Below are positions 8,530 to 15,897 of a stretch of 55,763 bases of DNA, piece by piece (position 1 is the stretch's first letter; the number at the start of each line of letters is the position of its first letter). The notes under the pieces are model-generated. The model was given only the letters and a program-made list of their open reading frames with translations. It did no database searches and was not told where the DNA came from. Position numbers and translations under genes: made by a program. The stretch covers positions 1 through 55,763 of the forward strand of contig JADZEY010000119.1 of NCBI GenBank assembly GCA_020850315.1, in the 5' to 3' direction. Source of the stretch: Armatimonadota bacterium (lineage in GTDB: Bacteria; Bacteroidota; Ignavibacteria; OLB7).

Positions 8530-8981
8530 GCGTGTGCCTCCTGAAGCTGAGTGTTGAACCGTGGCACGGCCACTGGCAAGCCAAGATATTCCACAAAATT
8601 ATTGTCCGACTCGAACACCTTGATGGAGTGAAGCGTCCCGGAATCAATCTTTGGCTCAAGGATGTTCCAGAAGACGATTGCAAGATTTTCGGCGGTGGGG
8701 ATGATCCCTTGCAAGAAGTCAACATCAACGTTCAGATGCTTGTGATCCACCTTGTCAAGGATTTCCCGTTCCATCAGTTTGGCCAAGCGTTTCAGGTCAA
8801 TCACGTATCCGGTTTCTGGGTCAGGAATCCCCTTCACCGTCACCTCGATAACGTAGTTGTGGCCGTGTCCGCTTGGGTTGTTGCATTTGTCGAAAATCGC
8901 CTCGTTCTGCTGGTGGCTAAACGTGGGATTGAACAACCGGTGCGCAGCGGAAAAATGCGCTTTGCGTGTGACGAAAACCAT
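8526..8981 (-). CDS. 6-pyruvoyl-tetrahydropterin synthase / 6-carboxytetrahydropterin synthase (QueD) family
   Basis: Acts on dihydroneopterin triphosphate from GTP cyclohydrolase I. The 151-residue protein has zinc ligands H14, H39 and H41, catalytic C33 in [12 protein letters not shown], the [10 protein letters not shown] stretch (78-87) and E124 in VFESDNN. From memory these segments resemble animal and Chlorobium-type PTPS (CNNPNGHGHNY, LDHKNLDMDV, ETDNN) at least as well as E. coli QueD. The enzyme could therefore make 6-pyruvoyl-tetrahydropterin for a biopterin cofactor or 6-carboxytetrahydropterin for queuosine; sequence alone does not settle it, so no symbol is given. It is the first of three overlapping genes with folE and rnhB. 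Confidence 0.88.
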   Translation of the reverse strand: MVFVTRKAHFSAAHRLFNPTFSHQQNEAIFDKCNNPSGHGHNYVIEVTVKGIPDPETGYVIDLKRLAKLMEREILDKVDHKHLNVDVDFLQGIIPTAENLAIVFWNILEPKIDSGTLHSIKVFESDNNFVEYLGLPVAVPRFNTQLQEAHA

Positions 8982-9171
8982 GGGCAGCTATGGTTGAAAT
9001 GATGTGAGTATGCGTTGGGGACGTTTTGGATTGTGTGGCAAGGATCGCCCATGCCACCAACCCCGCCAACGCTGTTTGCCGGAACGATGACGCACAGGGA
9101 TCATCCGAAAGTCTATCTATTCCAGCTCGTTCGGAAGGCCGAGCAGACGATTGGCGATCACAGGGGTGGAT

Positions 9172-9963
9172 TCACCGTTCCACTGAATCCGCCGCCCCGC
9201 TTGCGCCGCGCTGGATTGCTTGCAAGATCGTCAGCGCAGCCAGGCCGGCACCGAAACCGTTGTCAATGTTCACCACGGTGATCCCCCCGGCACAGCTTGT
9301 CAGCATTGCCATCAGCGGGGTGAATCCGCCAAGCGCGGCCCCGTAGCCAACGCTAACCGGAACGGCAATCAGCGGCTGCGGGAACATCCCCCCCACCACG
9401 CTTGGCAACGCACCTTCCATTCCGGCCACCACAATCAGTACCGTGGCTTCGGCAATCCGCTGTTGCTGGCCCAACAATCGGTGCAGTCCGGCAACGCCAA
9501 CGTCGTAGATGCGATCCACCGCCGCGCCAAATGTTTCCAGAGTGATGCAGGCTTCCTCGGCCACGGGGCGGTCGCTGGTTCCGGCAGCAACCACCGCAAC
9601 CCGCCCGGGAAACCAGATCGGCATCGGCTGGCCAATCCGAATCGTTCGCGCAATCGGGTGATACTCACCCGGCAATGCGGCAAGCACCACCGCAGCTGCT
9701 TCCGGGGAGCAGCGGGTCCCAAGCGCCAGCCCGTGATGCTGGAACAACGCGCGTGCAATCGCCAAAATTTCTTCCGGGGTTTTCCACTGGCAGAGCATCG
9801 CTTCCGGGAAACCGCGCCGCCGCACACGGTCGGTGTCCACCTTGCCAAACTCCTCAACGTCAACCGCAGGCTCCATCCCCTGAAGTTGCTGGGCCGCCGC
9901 GTCAATCGGCATCATACCGCTGCGAACGGCTTCTAACATCTGCAGCAATTGCTCCTGGGTCAT
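9172..9963 (-). CDS. larB: Nickel-pincer cofactor biosynthesis protein LarB (pyridinium-3,5-biscarboxylic acid mononucleotide synthase)
   Basis: LarB carboxylates nicotinic acid adenine dinucleotide and hydrolyses the phosphoanhydride, the first step to the nickel-pincer nucleotide. The 263-residue protein has a helical N-terminus (1-55) and a PurE-like domain with VVAAGTSDRPVAEEA (124-138), VAGMEGALPSVVGGM (179-193), PVSVGYGA and LTSCAGGITVVNIDNGFGAG (221-240). C224 corresponds to the cysteine implicated in the L. plantarum enzyme. Its start overlaps the larE stop by 4 bp, so larE-larB are one coupled unit. No larC lies in the window, and 190 bp separate it from the folate-type genes downstream. 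Confidence 0.93.
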   Translation of the reverse strand: MTQEQLLQMLEAVRSGMMPIDAAAQQLQGMEPAVDVEEFGKVDTDRVRRRGFPEAMLCQWKTPEEILAIARALFQHHGLALGTRCSPEAAAVVLAALPGEYHPIARTIRIGQPMPIWFPGRVAVVAAGTSDRPVAEEACITLETFGAAVDRIYDVGVAGLHRLLGQQQRIAEATVLIVVAGMEGALPSVVGGMFPQPLIAVPVSVGYGAALGGFTPLMAMLTSCAGGITVVNIDNGFGAGLAALTILQAIQRGASGAADSVER

Positions 9964-10793
9964 CGCGAAGGGAGTTGGATGTGAGTAAGGGTCTCGTTCA
10001 ATGCCCCCGACCGGAAGCCGCGCAAGTCCAGCGAAACATAGGCGTAGCCCACCGCACGCAGGGCATCATCAATTTGGGAGGAAAGCTGCAATGCACGTTG
10101 GAAATCCTTTGGTGGAAGCTCAATCCGCGCCACCTGGTCGTGGTGGCGCACCCGCAGCTCGCGGAAACCAAGCGTGCGCAGCGAAGACTCAGCTTGGGCG
10201 ATCTTCTCCAAAACCTCGCGGGTGATGCGGGTTCCGTATGGCACGCGGGAAGAAAGGCACGGAGCCGACGGCTTATCGTGGTTTGGCAGGCCGTACAGCG
10301 TGGCCAGCTGGCGGACCTCAGCTTTGGTGATGCCAAGCTCCATCAGTGGCGATTTCACCCCCTGCTCGGCTGCGGCTTGGCGGCCCGGGCGGTAGTCGCC
10401 TGCGTCGTCGGCATTGCTTCCATCCAGCACGGCGGCGTATCCGGCTTCCTGGGCCACGCCGCGCAACCGGACGTAGAGCGCGTCCTTGCAGAAGTAGCAG
10501 CGATTGGTTGGATTATCGGCATAGCTGGGGATGTCAAGCTCGTTGTAATAAAGCCATTGATGGGCAATCCCCAACTGCTCGGCAACCTCTGCTGCAAGCA
10601 AAAGGTCATCGTTGGTGATTGTCTCGGTGACGGCTGTCACCGCCAATGCCTTTTCGGGAAGGGCGGCATGGGCAGCCGCAGCCACCACGCTGGAATCAAC
10701 CCCAGCCGAATAGCCAACCACTGCCGAGCCGTAGCTGGCAATCAGCGATTCAAGTTGGGAGCGAAGGTCGGTAGAAGTAGAGCGGTTCATCAT
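9960..10793 (-). CDS. larE: Nickel-pincer cofactor sulfur transferase LarE (PP-loop)
   Basis: LarE adenylates the LarB product and converts its two carboxylates to thiocarboxylates. The 277-residue protein carries the PP-loop SAGVDSS (29-35), a CYFC pair (C99, C102) in NRCYFCKDALY, DGSNADD (124-130), and C179 in KPSAPCLSSRVPYGTRIT. In L. plantarum only the last cysteine is present and is sacrificed; enzymes with three cysteines, as here, belong to the group reported to bind a [4Fe-4S] cluster that supplies sulfur catalytically. It overlaps larB (ATGA) and is divergent from lgt. M1 or M2 could be the start; no Shine-Dalgarno is visible. Confidence 0.93.
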   Translation of the reverse strand: MMNRSTSTDLRSQLESLIASYGSAVVGYSAGVDSSVVAAAAHAALPEKALAVTAVTETITNDDLLLAAEVAEQLGIAHQWLYYNELDIPSYADNPTNRCYFCKDALYVRLRGVAQEAGYAAVLDGSNADDAGDYRPGRQAAAEQGVKSPLMELGITKAEVRQLATLYGLPNHDKPSAPCLSSRVPYGTRITREVLEKIAQAESSLRTLGFRELRVRHHDQVARIELPPKDFQRALQLSSQIDDALRAVGYAYVSLDLRGFRSGALNETLTHIQLPSR

Positions 10794-10942
10794 GGATTGT
10801 TCATTGTGGGCAAACTACATAACCCCAAAAGCAGGAAACGCAACATTCCGTAGGGACGCACAGCGCATTGGTGGCTGTCAGTATTGGTATTCTTTACATT
10901 TTCCGCATTCGCCGCTATCCTTCAAACTTCCCCATTTCCCCG

Positions 10943-10950
10943 TATGTTTG
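10943..10950 (+). promoter_or_regulatory. Possible -7 element for lgt
   Basis: TATGTTTG fits the Bacteroidota -7 consensus TAnnTTTG, 33 bp before the chosen lgt start. No TTTG lies at the expected 19-20 bp upstream, so support is moderate at best. Confidence 0.35.
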
Positions 10951-10983
10951 GCGGCAAACTCCAAGAACAACAGAACATCAGGC

Positions 10984-11841
10984 ATGTACCCAGAGCTTTT
11001 TTCGATTGGCCCCATCACCGTTCACAGTTTCGGGTTGATGATGGGGGTTGCGTTCATTGTTGCCAACTACTTTTTTGCAAAGGAGATTGCGCGCCGTGGG
11101 CTTCCGGAAGAATTAGCGGGCAATATCACCCTGCTTGCCTTAGTGGCTGGGGTTGTTGGGGCCAAGCTGTTCAGTGTGTTCGAGAATTTCGGGGCGTTTC
11201 TGGACGACCCGATGGGAGAGCTTTTTTCTTCGGCTGGGTTGACGTTTTACGGCGGGTTGTTGTTGGCAATCCTGAGCATTTGGGTGTATGTGCGCCGGAA
11301 AAAAATTCCGTTTATCCGGGTTGCCGATGCGGCGGCTCCTTCGTTGATTTTGGCCTACGGCATTGGGCGGATTGGCTGCCAGCTTGCCGGCGATGGCGAC
11401 TACGGCATCCCCACCGATGTTTCCTGGGCCATGACCTATCCGGAAGGAACCGTCAGCACGCTAAGCGCAAGGAACCCACAATTAGCGGAGTTGTACCAAA
11501 CGATCTTCCCTGGCCAGCCTGTTCCGGTAGATATTCCCGTCCACCCTGCGCCGGTGTACGAAACACTGGCAGCGTTCGCGATATTTGCATTCCTTTGGCG
11601 CATCCGCAAGCAACCAATGGCGGTTGGGCAGATGTTCGCAATCTATCTGATACTTGCCGGAATTGAGCGGCTGCTGGTTGAGTTCATCAGGCTGAACGAC
11701 TTGTACGCCGGATTATCGCAAGCGCAGTGGATTTCTGTTGGGATGATTGCTGTTGGATCGCTAATGATCTACCGCAACCGAACAGCACCGAAGGAGGAAT
11801 TTGTGCTGAAGCCAACGGCGAAACAAACGCGCAGAAAATAA
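10984..11841 (+). CDS. lgt: Prolipoprotein diacylglyceryl transferase
   Basis: Lgt attaches diacylglycerol from phosphatidylglycerol to the lipobox cysteine of prolipoproteins, in the inner membrane. The 285-residue form starting MYPELFSIGPITVHSFGLMM matches the family start, although the frame is open upstream to 10792. About seven hydrophobic segments are visible. The signature IGRIGCQLAGDGDYG (about residues 120-134) and the C-terminal RLLVEFIRLND with its essential Arg are present; the HGG motif reads YGG, a variant I recall in this phylum. It is divergent from larE and followed 55 bp later by a gene for a lipoprotein, a class of Lgt substrate. Confidence 0.95.
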   Translation: MYPELFSIGPITVHSFGLMMGVAFIVANYFFAKEIARRGLPEELAGNITLLALVAGVVGAKLFSVFENFGAFLDDPMGELFSSAGLTFYGGLLLAILSIWVYVRRKKIPFIRVADAAAPSLILAYGIGRIGCQLAGDGDYGIPTDVSWAMTYPEGTVSTLSARNPQLAELYQTIFPGQPVPVDIPVHPAPVYETLAAFAIFAFLWRIRKQPMAVGQMFAIYLILAGIERLLVEFIRLNDLYAGLSQAQWISVGMIAVGSLMIYRNRTAPKEEFVLKPTAKQTRRK

Positions 11842-11896
11842 GCTGCGGGAATTTTTTGCGATCTCAACTGATTATCAACCAACAATTATTCATACC

Positions 11897-12889
11897 ATGA
11901 ACATCGCCATCCTATCCGCCTTTATTGCAATGATGATTCTTGCTGGATGTTCCAGCGAATCATCCGATAAACAAGGCAAACCGGAAAAGAAAATACCAAC
12001 CATCGGCTACATCCAGGTATTTGAAGACCAGACGTTGGATGCGGCGCGGAAGGGGTTTATGGATGCGTTGAAAGAGAACGGATTTAGCGAGGATTCCGGC
12101 ACGGTGAAAATCGTTTTCCGCAGTGCGCAAAATGACCAAGCAAATATCCCGCAAATTCTGGATTACTTCATCGGCGAAAAGGTTGATGCGATTGCTACTA
12201 ATCCAACAGTAGCAATGATTGCAGCTGTTGGGAAAACAAAAACCATCCCCATTTTTATGATGGTTGGCCCAAGCCCAGAAATTGCAGGCGTTGCAAAACC
12301 AGATTCATCGGGAAAAACGGTGGCTCCGGCAAATTTATCGGGAGCCTATGAGACGTTAGAGTACATTGATACCAGCGTTGCATTAATCCGCCAAACGCTG
12401 CCGAACGCAAAAAAAGTTGGGACGATTTTCAACAGCTCCGAGCCAAATTCGGTGAATGCAATGAATCGCCTGCGGGCAATGTGCCAGAAACTTGGGTTGG
12501 AGCTTGCCGAGGCCTCCGTAACCAACTCCAACGAAACTCAGCAAGTAATGGCATCGCTGATTGATAAAAACATTAATGTGTTTTTTGCGCTCCCCGATAA
12601 CATCATTTTTTCCAGCTTCGAGGTGGTGAACAAAATGGCTACTGAGAAGAAAATTCCGGTGGTGACATCGGAAGCGGGGTTGGTGGCGCGTGGCGCGTTT
12701 ATTGCTTACGGCGCAGATTTTTATCAGTGGGGACATCAGGCTGGGGTGCTGGCGGCGAAATATCTAAAATCAGGGGATTTGAAGTCTGCTCCGTTAGAAC
12801 TGGTGGTGGTTCGCAAGCGAGTGTTTAATCCAAAAGCAGCAGCCGCGCTGGGGATTGCCCCACCAGCTGGATTTGTTGAATTAAAGTAG
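11897..12889 (+). CDS. ABC-type substrate-binding lipoprotein (TrpX/PF04392-like)
   Basis: The 330-residue protein has a lipoprotein signal: hydrophobic 3-14, lipobox LAGC with C18. The mature part has the two-lobe periplasmic-binding fold typical of the PF04392 family (IPTIGYIQVFEDQTLDAARK near 34-53; DAIATNPTVAMIAAV; KKVGTIFNSSEPNSVNAM). Relatives bind tryptophan, tyrosine or other small ligands for an ABC importer. No permease or ATPase gene is adjacent, so it is an orphan here; the next gene is convergent. It looks more AT-rich than its neighbours. A strong terminator follows. Confidence 0.82.
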   Translation: MNIAILSAFIAMMILAGCSSESSDKQGKPEKKIPTIGYIQVFEDQTLDAARKGFMDALKENGFSEDSGTVKIVFRSAQNDQANIPQILDYFIGEKVDAIATNPTVAMIAAVGKTKTIPIFMMVGPSPEIAGVAKPDSSGKTVAPANLSGAYETLEYIDTSVALIRQTLPNAKKVGTIFNSSEPNSVNAMNRLRAMCQKLGLELAEASVTNSNETQQVMASLIDKNINVFFALPDNIIFSSFEVVNKMATEKKIPVVTSEAGLVARGAFIAYGADFYQWGHQAGVLAAKYLKSGDLKSAPLELVVVRKRVFNPKAAAALGIAPPAGFVELK

Positions 12890-12909
12890 AGTAACTGGAC
12901 TACGTTGCA

Positions 12910-12946
12910 GGGGCGTGGCATGAGGTGCCATGCCCCTGCTTTTTTT
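12910..12946 (+). terminator. Rho-independent terminator
   Basis: Stem ggggcgtggca (12910-12920) pairs with tgccatgcccc (12926-12936, one G-T pair) around the 5-nt loop tgagg, followed by eight T residues (12939-12946). It ends the lipoprotein gene and abuts the convergent gene, whose stop codon lies in its T-tail. Confidence 0.9.
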
Positions 12947-13848
12947 TACACATCCACCCAAGTATATCCACTCTCTGTTTTTTTCAGAGGTATGTTTTCG
13001 GCCACAGCATCAAGGTTGATTGGGCCGTAGATGTGCGGGAAACGGTCGTTATCGGCAGGCTCGTACAGCAGGCGGTGCGCCAGCCGCGAAGGATCAATCC
13101 GCAGCACCAAAACCTCTGGAATTTCGCCATAAAATTTATTTAGCGAACGCTGAAGTTGGCGCGATAGCGAGCAGTGGATAAATCCCTCACTCTGGAGCGA
13201 TGGCGCGGTATATTCGCCGTTGGCCAATGCCATTTTCCATGCTTCCGGGGTGGTGATGTGATACAGCCGCACCGATTGTTCTTCTTCCGTAACCATTGTT
13301 GATTTCATTCCAAGGTCTTCCGGTATCAGCGAAAATATGTGGAGGTTGCGCGAGCGTCCATGAAGCCAAATTCGGTTGCGCAGAATCCCTTCCAGCGTTG
13401 CCCCAGATTTTTGGGCAACCCGATAGCTTGCGTTGTTGCCATCAACCATCACAATATCCACCCGATTTAATCCTTCGGCAAACGCCAACCGTGCCATCAG
13501 CAAGGTTGCGGCGGTGGCAATGCCTTGCCGGGTTGCGGATGTGCGTACCCAATATCCCAGATTGGCAAAACGATTCGCCCGATGAATTTGGTTGATCCCT
13601 ACCCCACCTAAATAGCGGCCTGTGGCAGCGTCTTCAATCAAAAAATTGAACTCGGTTCCGGCATCCCATGCTTCGTGGCAATGGGCAATCCAGGATTGGC
13701 TATCCTGCAAAGCATATTGCGGGTGACACCACGGCATCCAAGGCCAGATTTCGGCAATGGATTCCGTTGCTGCCTGAAATAATGCTTCGGCATCATCGCT
13801 GCGGTAGCGGCGGATGGTGATGGTTCCGTCGGTTGCTTCTGGCTGCAT
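12946..13848 (-). CDS. Fusion: GNAT N-acetyltransferase (RimJ/RimL type) + DUF952
   Basis: The 300-residue protein joins two families in one uninterrupted frame. Residues 1-180 are a GNAT domain: ITIRRYRSDDAEALF at the start, the acetyl-CoA loop RQGIATAATLLM (107-118), and NNASYRVAQKSGATLEGILR (138-157), a RimJ/RimL signature. Residues 194-288 are DUF952: RLYHITTPEAWKMAL, GEYTAPSLQSEGFIHCS (211-227) and RFPHIYGPINLDAV (269-282). A Met at 182 could allow separate translation of the second half, but I see no stop or ribosome site. DUF952 has no established biochemical role that I know of. The substrate of either half is unknown. Confidence 0.86.
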   Translation of the reverse strand: MQPEATDGTITIRRYRSDDAEALFQAATESIAEIWPWMPWCHPQYALQDSQSWIAHCHEAWDAGTEFNFLIEDAATGRYLGGVGINQIHRANRFANLGYWVRTSATRQGIATAATLLMARLAFAEGLNRVDIVMVDGNNASYRVAQKSGATLEGILRNRIWLHGRSRNLHIFSLIPEDLGMKSTMVTEEEQSVRLYHITTPEAWKMALANGEYTAPSLQSEGFIHCSLSRQLQRSLNKFYGEIPEVLVLRIDPSRLAHRLLYEPADNDRFPHIYGPINLDAVAENIPLKKTESGYTWVDV

Positions 13849-13899
13849 GATTATTGGGATTGTGAACCGTTGTTTTTTTTCAGCGTGCGCGCCACGTTC

Positions 13900-15735
13900 T
13901 TAACTCCCCCCCCGCAACGCCCTGATTTTTGCGCGAGCCTGCACCACCCAGCGCGAGCGGGGATAATCGTTGAGCAATCGGGTGTACAGTTCGGCTGCTT
14001 TTTGGGGATCGCGCAGGGCTTGCTCGGTTAGCTGGGCGGCGCGGAACAATGCGCGGTCGGCCAACGCGCCATCGGGGTAGCGGGCAACCAGTTGCAGCAG
14101 CGTTTGCAGCGCGCCGGTGCTGTCGCCAAGCGATTCCTGCGACCGTGAGCGGATCAGCAACGCATCGTCGGCAATGGTGCTTTGGGGTGCTTTTGCCACC
14201 ACAGCGTCCATCGCCGTAATGGCTTGCGGATAGTGTTTCTGCAGCACTGCGTAGCTCCCCTCGGCGAACAACTTCAATGCCTCGTCGTTCTTCTCGAAAT
14301 TTTCCTGAAGGATCAGCAGGTAGTCCAGCGCGTCGTTGGTTGCGTCGCTTTTGGTGTTTTGGGTCAGCTGGGTGAACGCTTCCACAGCGGGCTGGAACTG
14401 GCCGGAATAGAACAGCGACTCGGCATAGCGCAAGGCGTGAAGGTCGCGCAATCGCTCGGCATCGCGGCCAACGCTACCTGCGTCGCGGCCCTGCAGAAAG
14501 ACATCTTGCGCTTCTTTCAATTTTCCGGTTTGCATCAGCAACTCACCCTCCAGCAACAGCCCTTCGGCTTTTGCAGAAGTATTCCGCGTGGCCAGTAATT
14601 CTTTCAGCGTGGCAAGCGCGGCTTCCGGTTGGCCCAGGTCGTTGGATTGCAGCCGCGCAATCTGCAGCAACGCCTCCCCCACCAACGGCCCGTTCGGAGT
14701 CTCGGCCACGATTGTGCGATACCGCCCCACTAACTCGGCAGCTTGCTTCGGATCCCCTGCTCCAACTTCGTGGTAACGCGCATCCAAGGCGCGAGCGTAG
14801 GTATAAAGGGCACTTAGGTAGAGCGGATTGCTCCGGTTGAACTGCGCAAGAAAATACTCCAACGCTCGGATGGCCGTTTGATACCGCGAAGTACGGAACG
14901 CACGGTCGGCAAAGGAATAGATGTTGGAGCCATTGGCGTGGCGGGCTTCGTCCAACTGTTTGGCAACCTCGAAGGCTCCATCATCATCGCCGGCCTCGGT
15001 GTAGAGCCAGGAAAGAAGCTCCATGTAGGGAACGTAGTCCGGGCGGGAATCGGCGTAGCGTTTGGCAACGGTAATCGCACCGCGCACTCCTTCGGGGGTG
15101 GAGGTGATGGTGGAAAGCCCCCCCATCACCATACTTAGCCGTGCGGGGTTTTCGGCAAGCAGTTGCAGGTATTCTTGGGCGGCATCTTCAAACCGTCCGG
15201 TGATCCCAAAAAGCTCGGCAAGCTGATCGGCAAAGGTGCTTGTTCCGCCAATGGCTTCCCGCCCCTGCTTGTAGGTGGCCACTGCCAGCGCGAACTCCCG
15301 AACATCAGTTTGGCTTTGGCCAACAACAAGGTAGGTCATCGGGTCTTGCGGGCGAAGGTCAAGAGTTTTTGCCCACTCAATCCGTGCTTGGTCGCGTTGG
15401 CCGGTGCGGTGCAGAAGCTGGGCATGAAGGGCGCGGATGTCAATATCGTTTGGGTGAGACTCCGTCCGTTGGGCCACAATCGGCAGCAGTTCTTTGAACT
15501 GAAGCATCGCCATCAACGTCCGCCGGACACCTTCAAAGTAGATGTTGGATTGCGGGTCGGCTTCGTGAAGCTCCAGATAGACTCGCGCAGCGTTTTTCCA
15601 ATCGCCACTTTCCTCGTACCCCTGCGCCAACTTGTAGCGGCGGTCTTCCTCGCTGGGCTGGGCACGCAATGGAGCCGTGGCCACTGAAAGCATTGCGGCC
15701 ACGACAAGCAAGGGATATGTGGATTTAGGGGTCAT
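13900..15735 (-). CDS. Secreted TPR-repeat protein
   Basis: The 611-residue protein has an N-terminal signal peptide (hydrophobic 9-22, PLRAQ cleavage near 26). The rest is built from tetratricopeptide-type helix pairs: KLAQGYEESGDWKNAARVYL (35-54), further units around 95-240 and 270-340, and a clear C-terminal series ending DPQKAAELYTRLLNDYPRSR. It is therefore a periplasmic or surface scaffold without a visible enzyme domain. TolA-associated YbgF/CpoB proteins have similar C-terminal repeats but are shorter. The gene starts 8 bp before a 7-bp tandem repeat array, which separates it from the upstream M24 peptidase gene. Confidence 0.82.
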   Translation of the reverse strand: MTPKSTYPLLVVAAMLSVATAPLRAQPSEEDRRYKLAQGYEESGDWKNAARVYLELHEADPQSNIYFEGVRRTLMAMLQFKELLPIVAQRTESHPNDIDIRALHAQLLHRTGQRDQARIEWAKTLDLRPQDPMTYLVVGQSQTDVREFALAVATYKQGREAIGGTSTFADQLAELFGITGRFEDAAQEYLQLLAENPARLSMVMGGLSTITSTPEGVRGAITVAKRYADSRPDYVPYMELLSWLYTEAGDDDGAFEVAKQLDEARHANGSNIYSFADRAFRTSRYQTAIRALEYFLAQFNRSNPLYLSALYTYARALDARYHEVGAGDPKQAAELVGRYRTIVAETPNGPLVGEALLQIARLQSNDLGQPEAALATLKELLATRNTSAKAEGLLLEGELLMQTGKLKEAQDVFLQGRDAGSVGRDAERLRDLHALRYAESLFYSGQFQPAVEAFTQLTQNTKSDATNDALDYLLILQENFEKNDEALKLFAEGSYAVLQKHYPQAITAMDAVVAKAPQSTIADDALLIRSRSQESLGDSTGALQTLLQLVARYPDGALADRALFRAAQLTEQALRDPQKAAELYTRLLNDYPRSRWVVQARAKIRALRGGS

Positions 15736-15742
15736 GGGGATT

Positions 15743-15897
15743 GGTCAGTGGTCAGTAGTCAGTGGTCAGTGGTGAAGAGGCCATTCACCATGCACCATTC
15801 CCCATTCTCTTTGATTCGACATTCGACATTCGACATTCGACATTCTCAATTCCCCATTCTCTTTGATTTGACATTCGACACTCAACATTCGACATTC
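15743..15897. repeat. Heptamer tandem repeat arrays
   Basis: Unit GGTCAGT/AGTCAGT repeats four times at 15743-15772. Unit TTCGACA repeats at 15815-15845 and, with variants, at 15867-15897. The 14-nt word attccccattctct occurs at 15797 and again 52 bp later at 15849. The period is exactly 7 bp, like the short tandemly repeated repetitive (STRR) sequences described in cyanobacteria. The last array overlaps the 3' end of the M24 peptidase gene. Confidence 0.85.

Noticed and set aside
9675-10853. 392-codon plus-strand frame opposite larE-larB
   Set aside because: Both minus-strand genes are certain by motif; this frame is antisense composition.
15743-15897. Heptamer arrays as a possible CRISPR array
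   Set aside because: The period is 7 bp with no unique spacers and no cas genes in the window.
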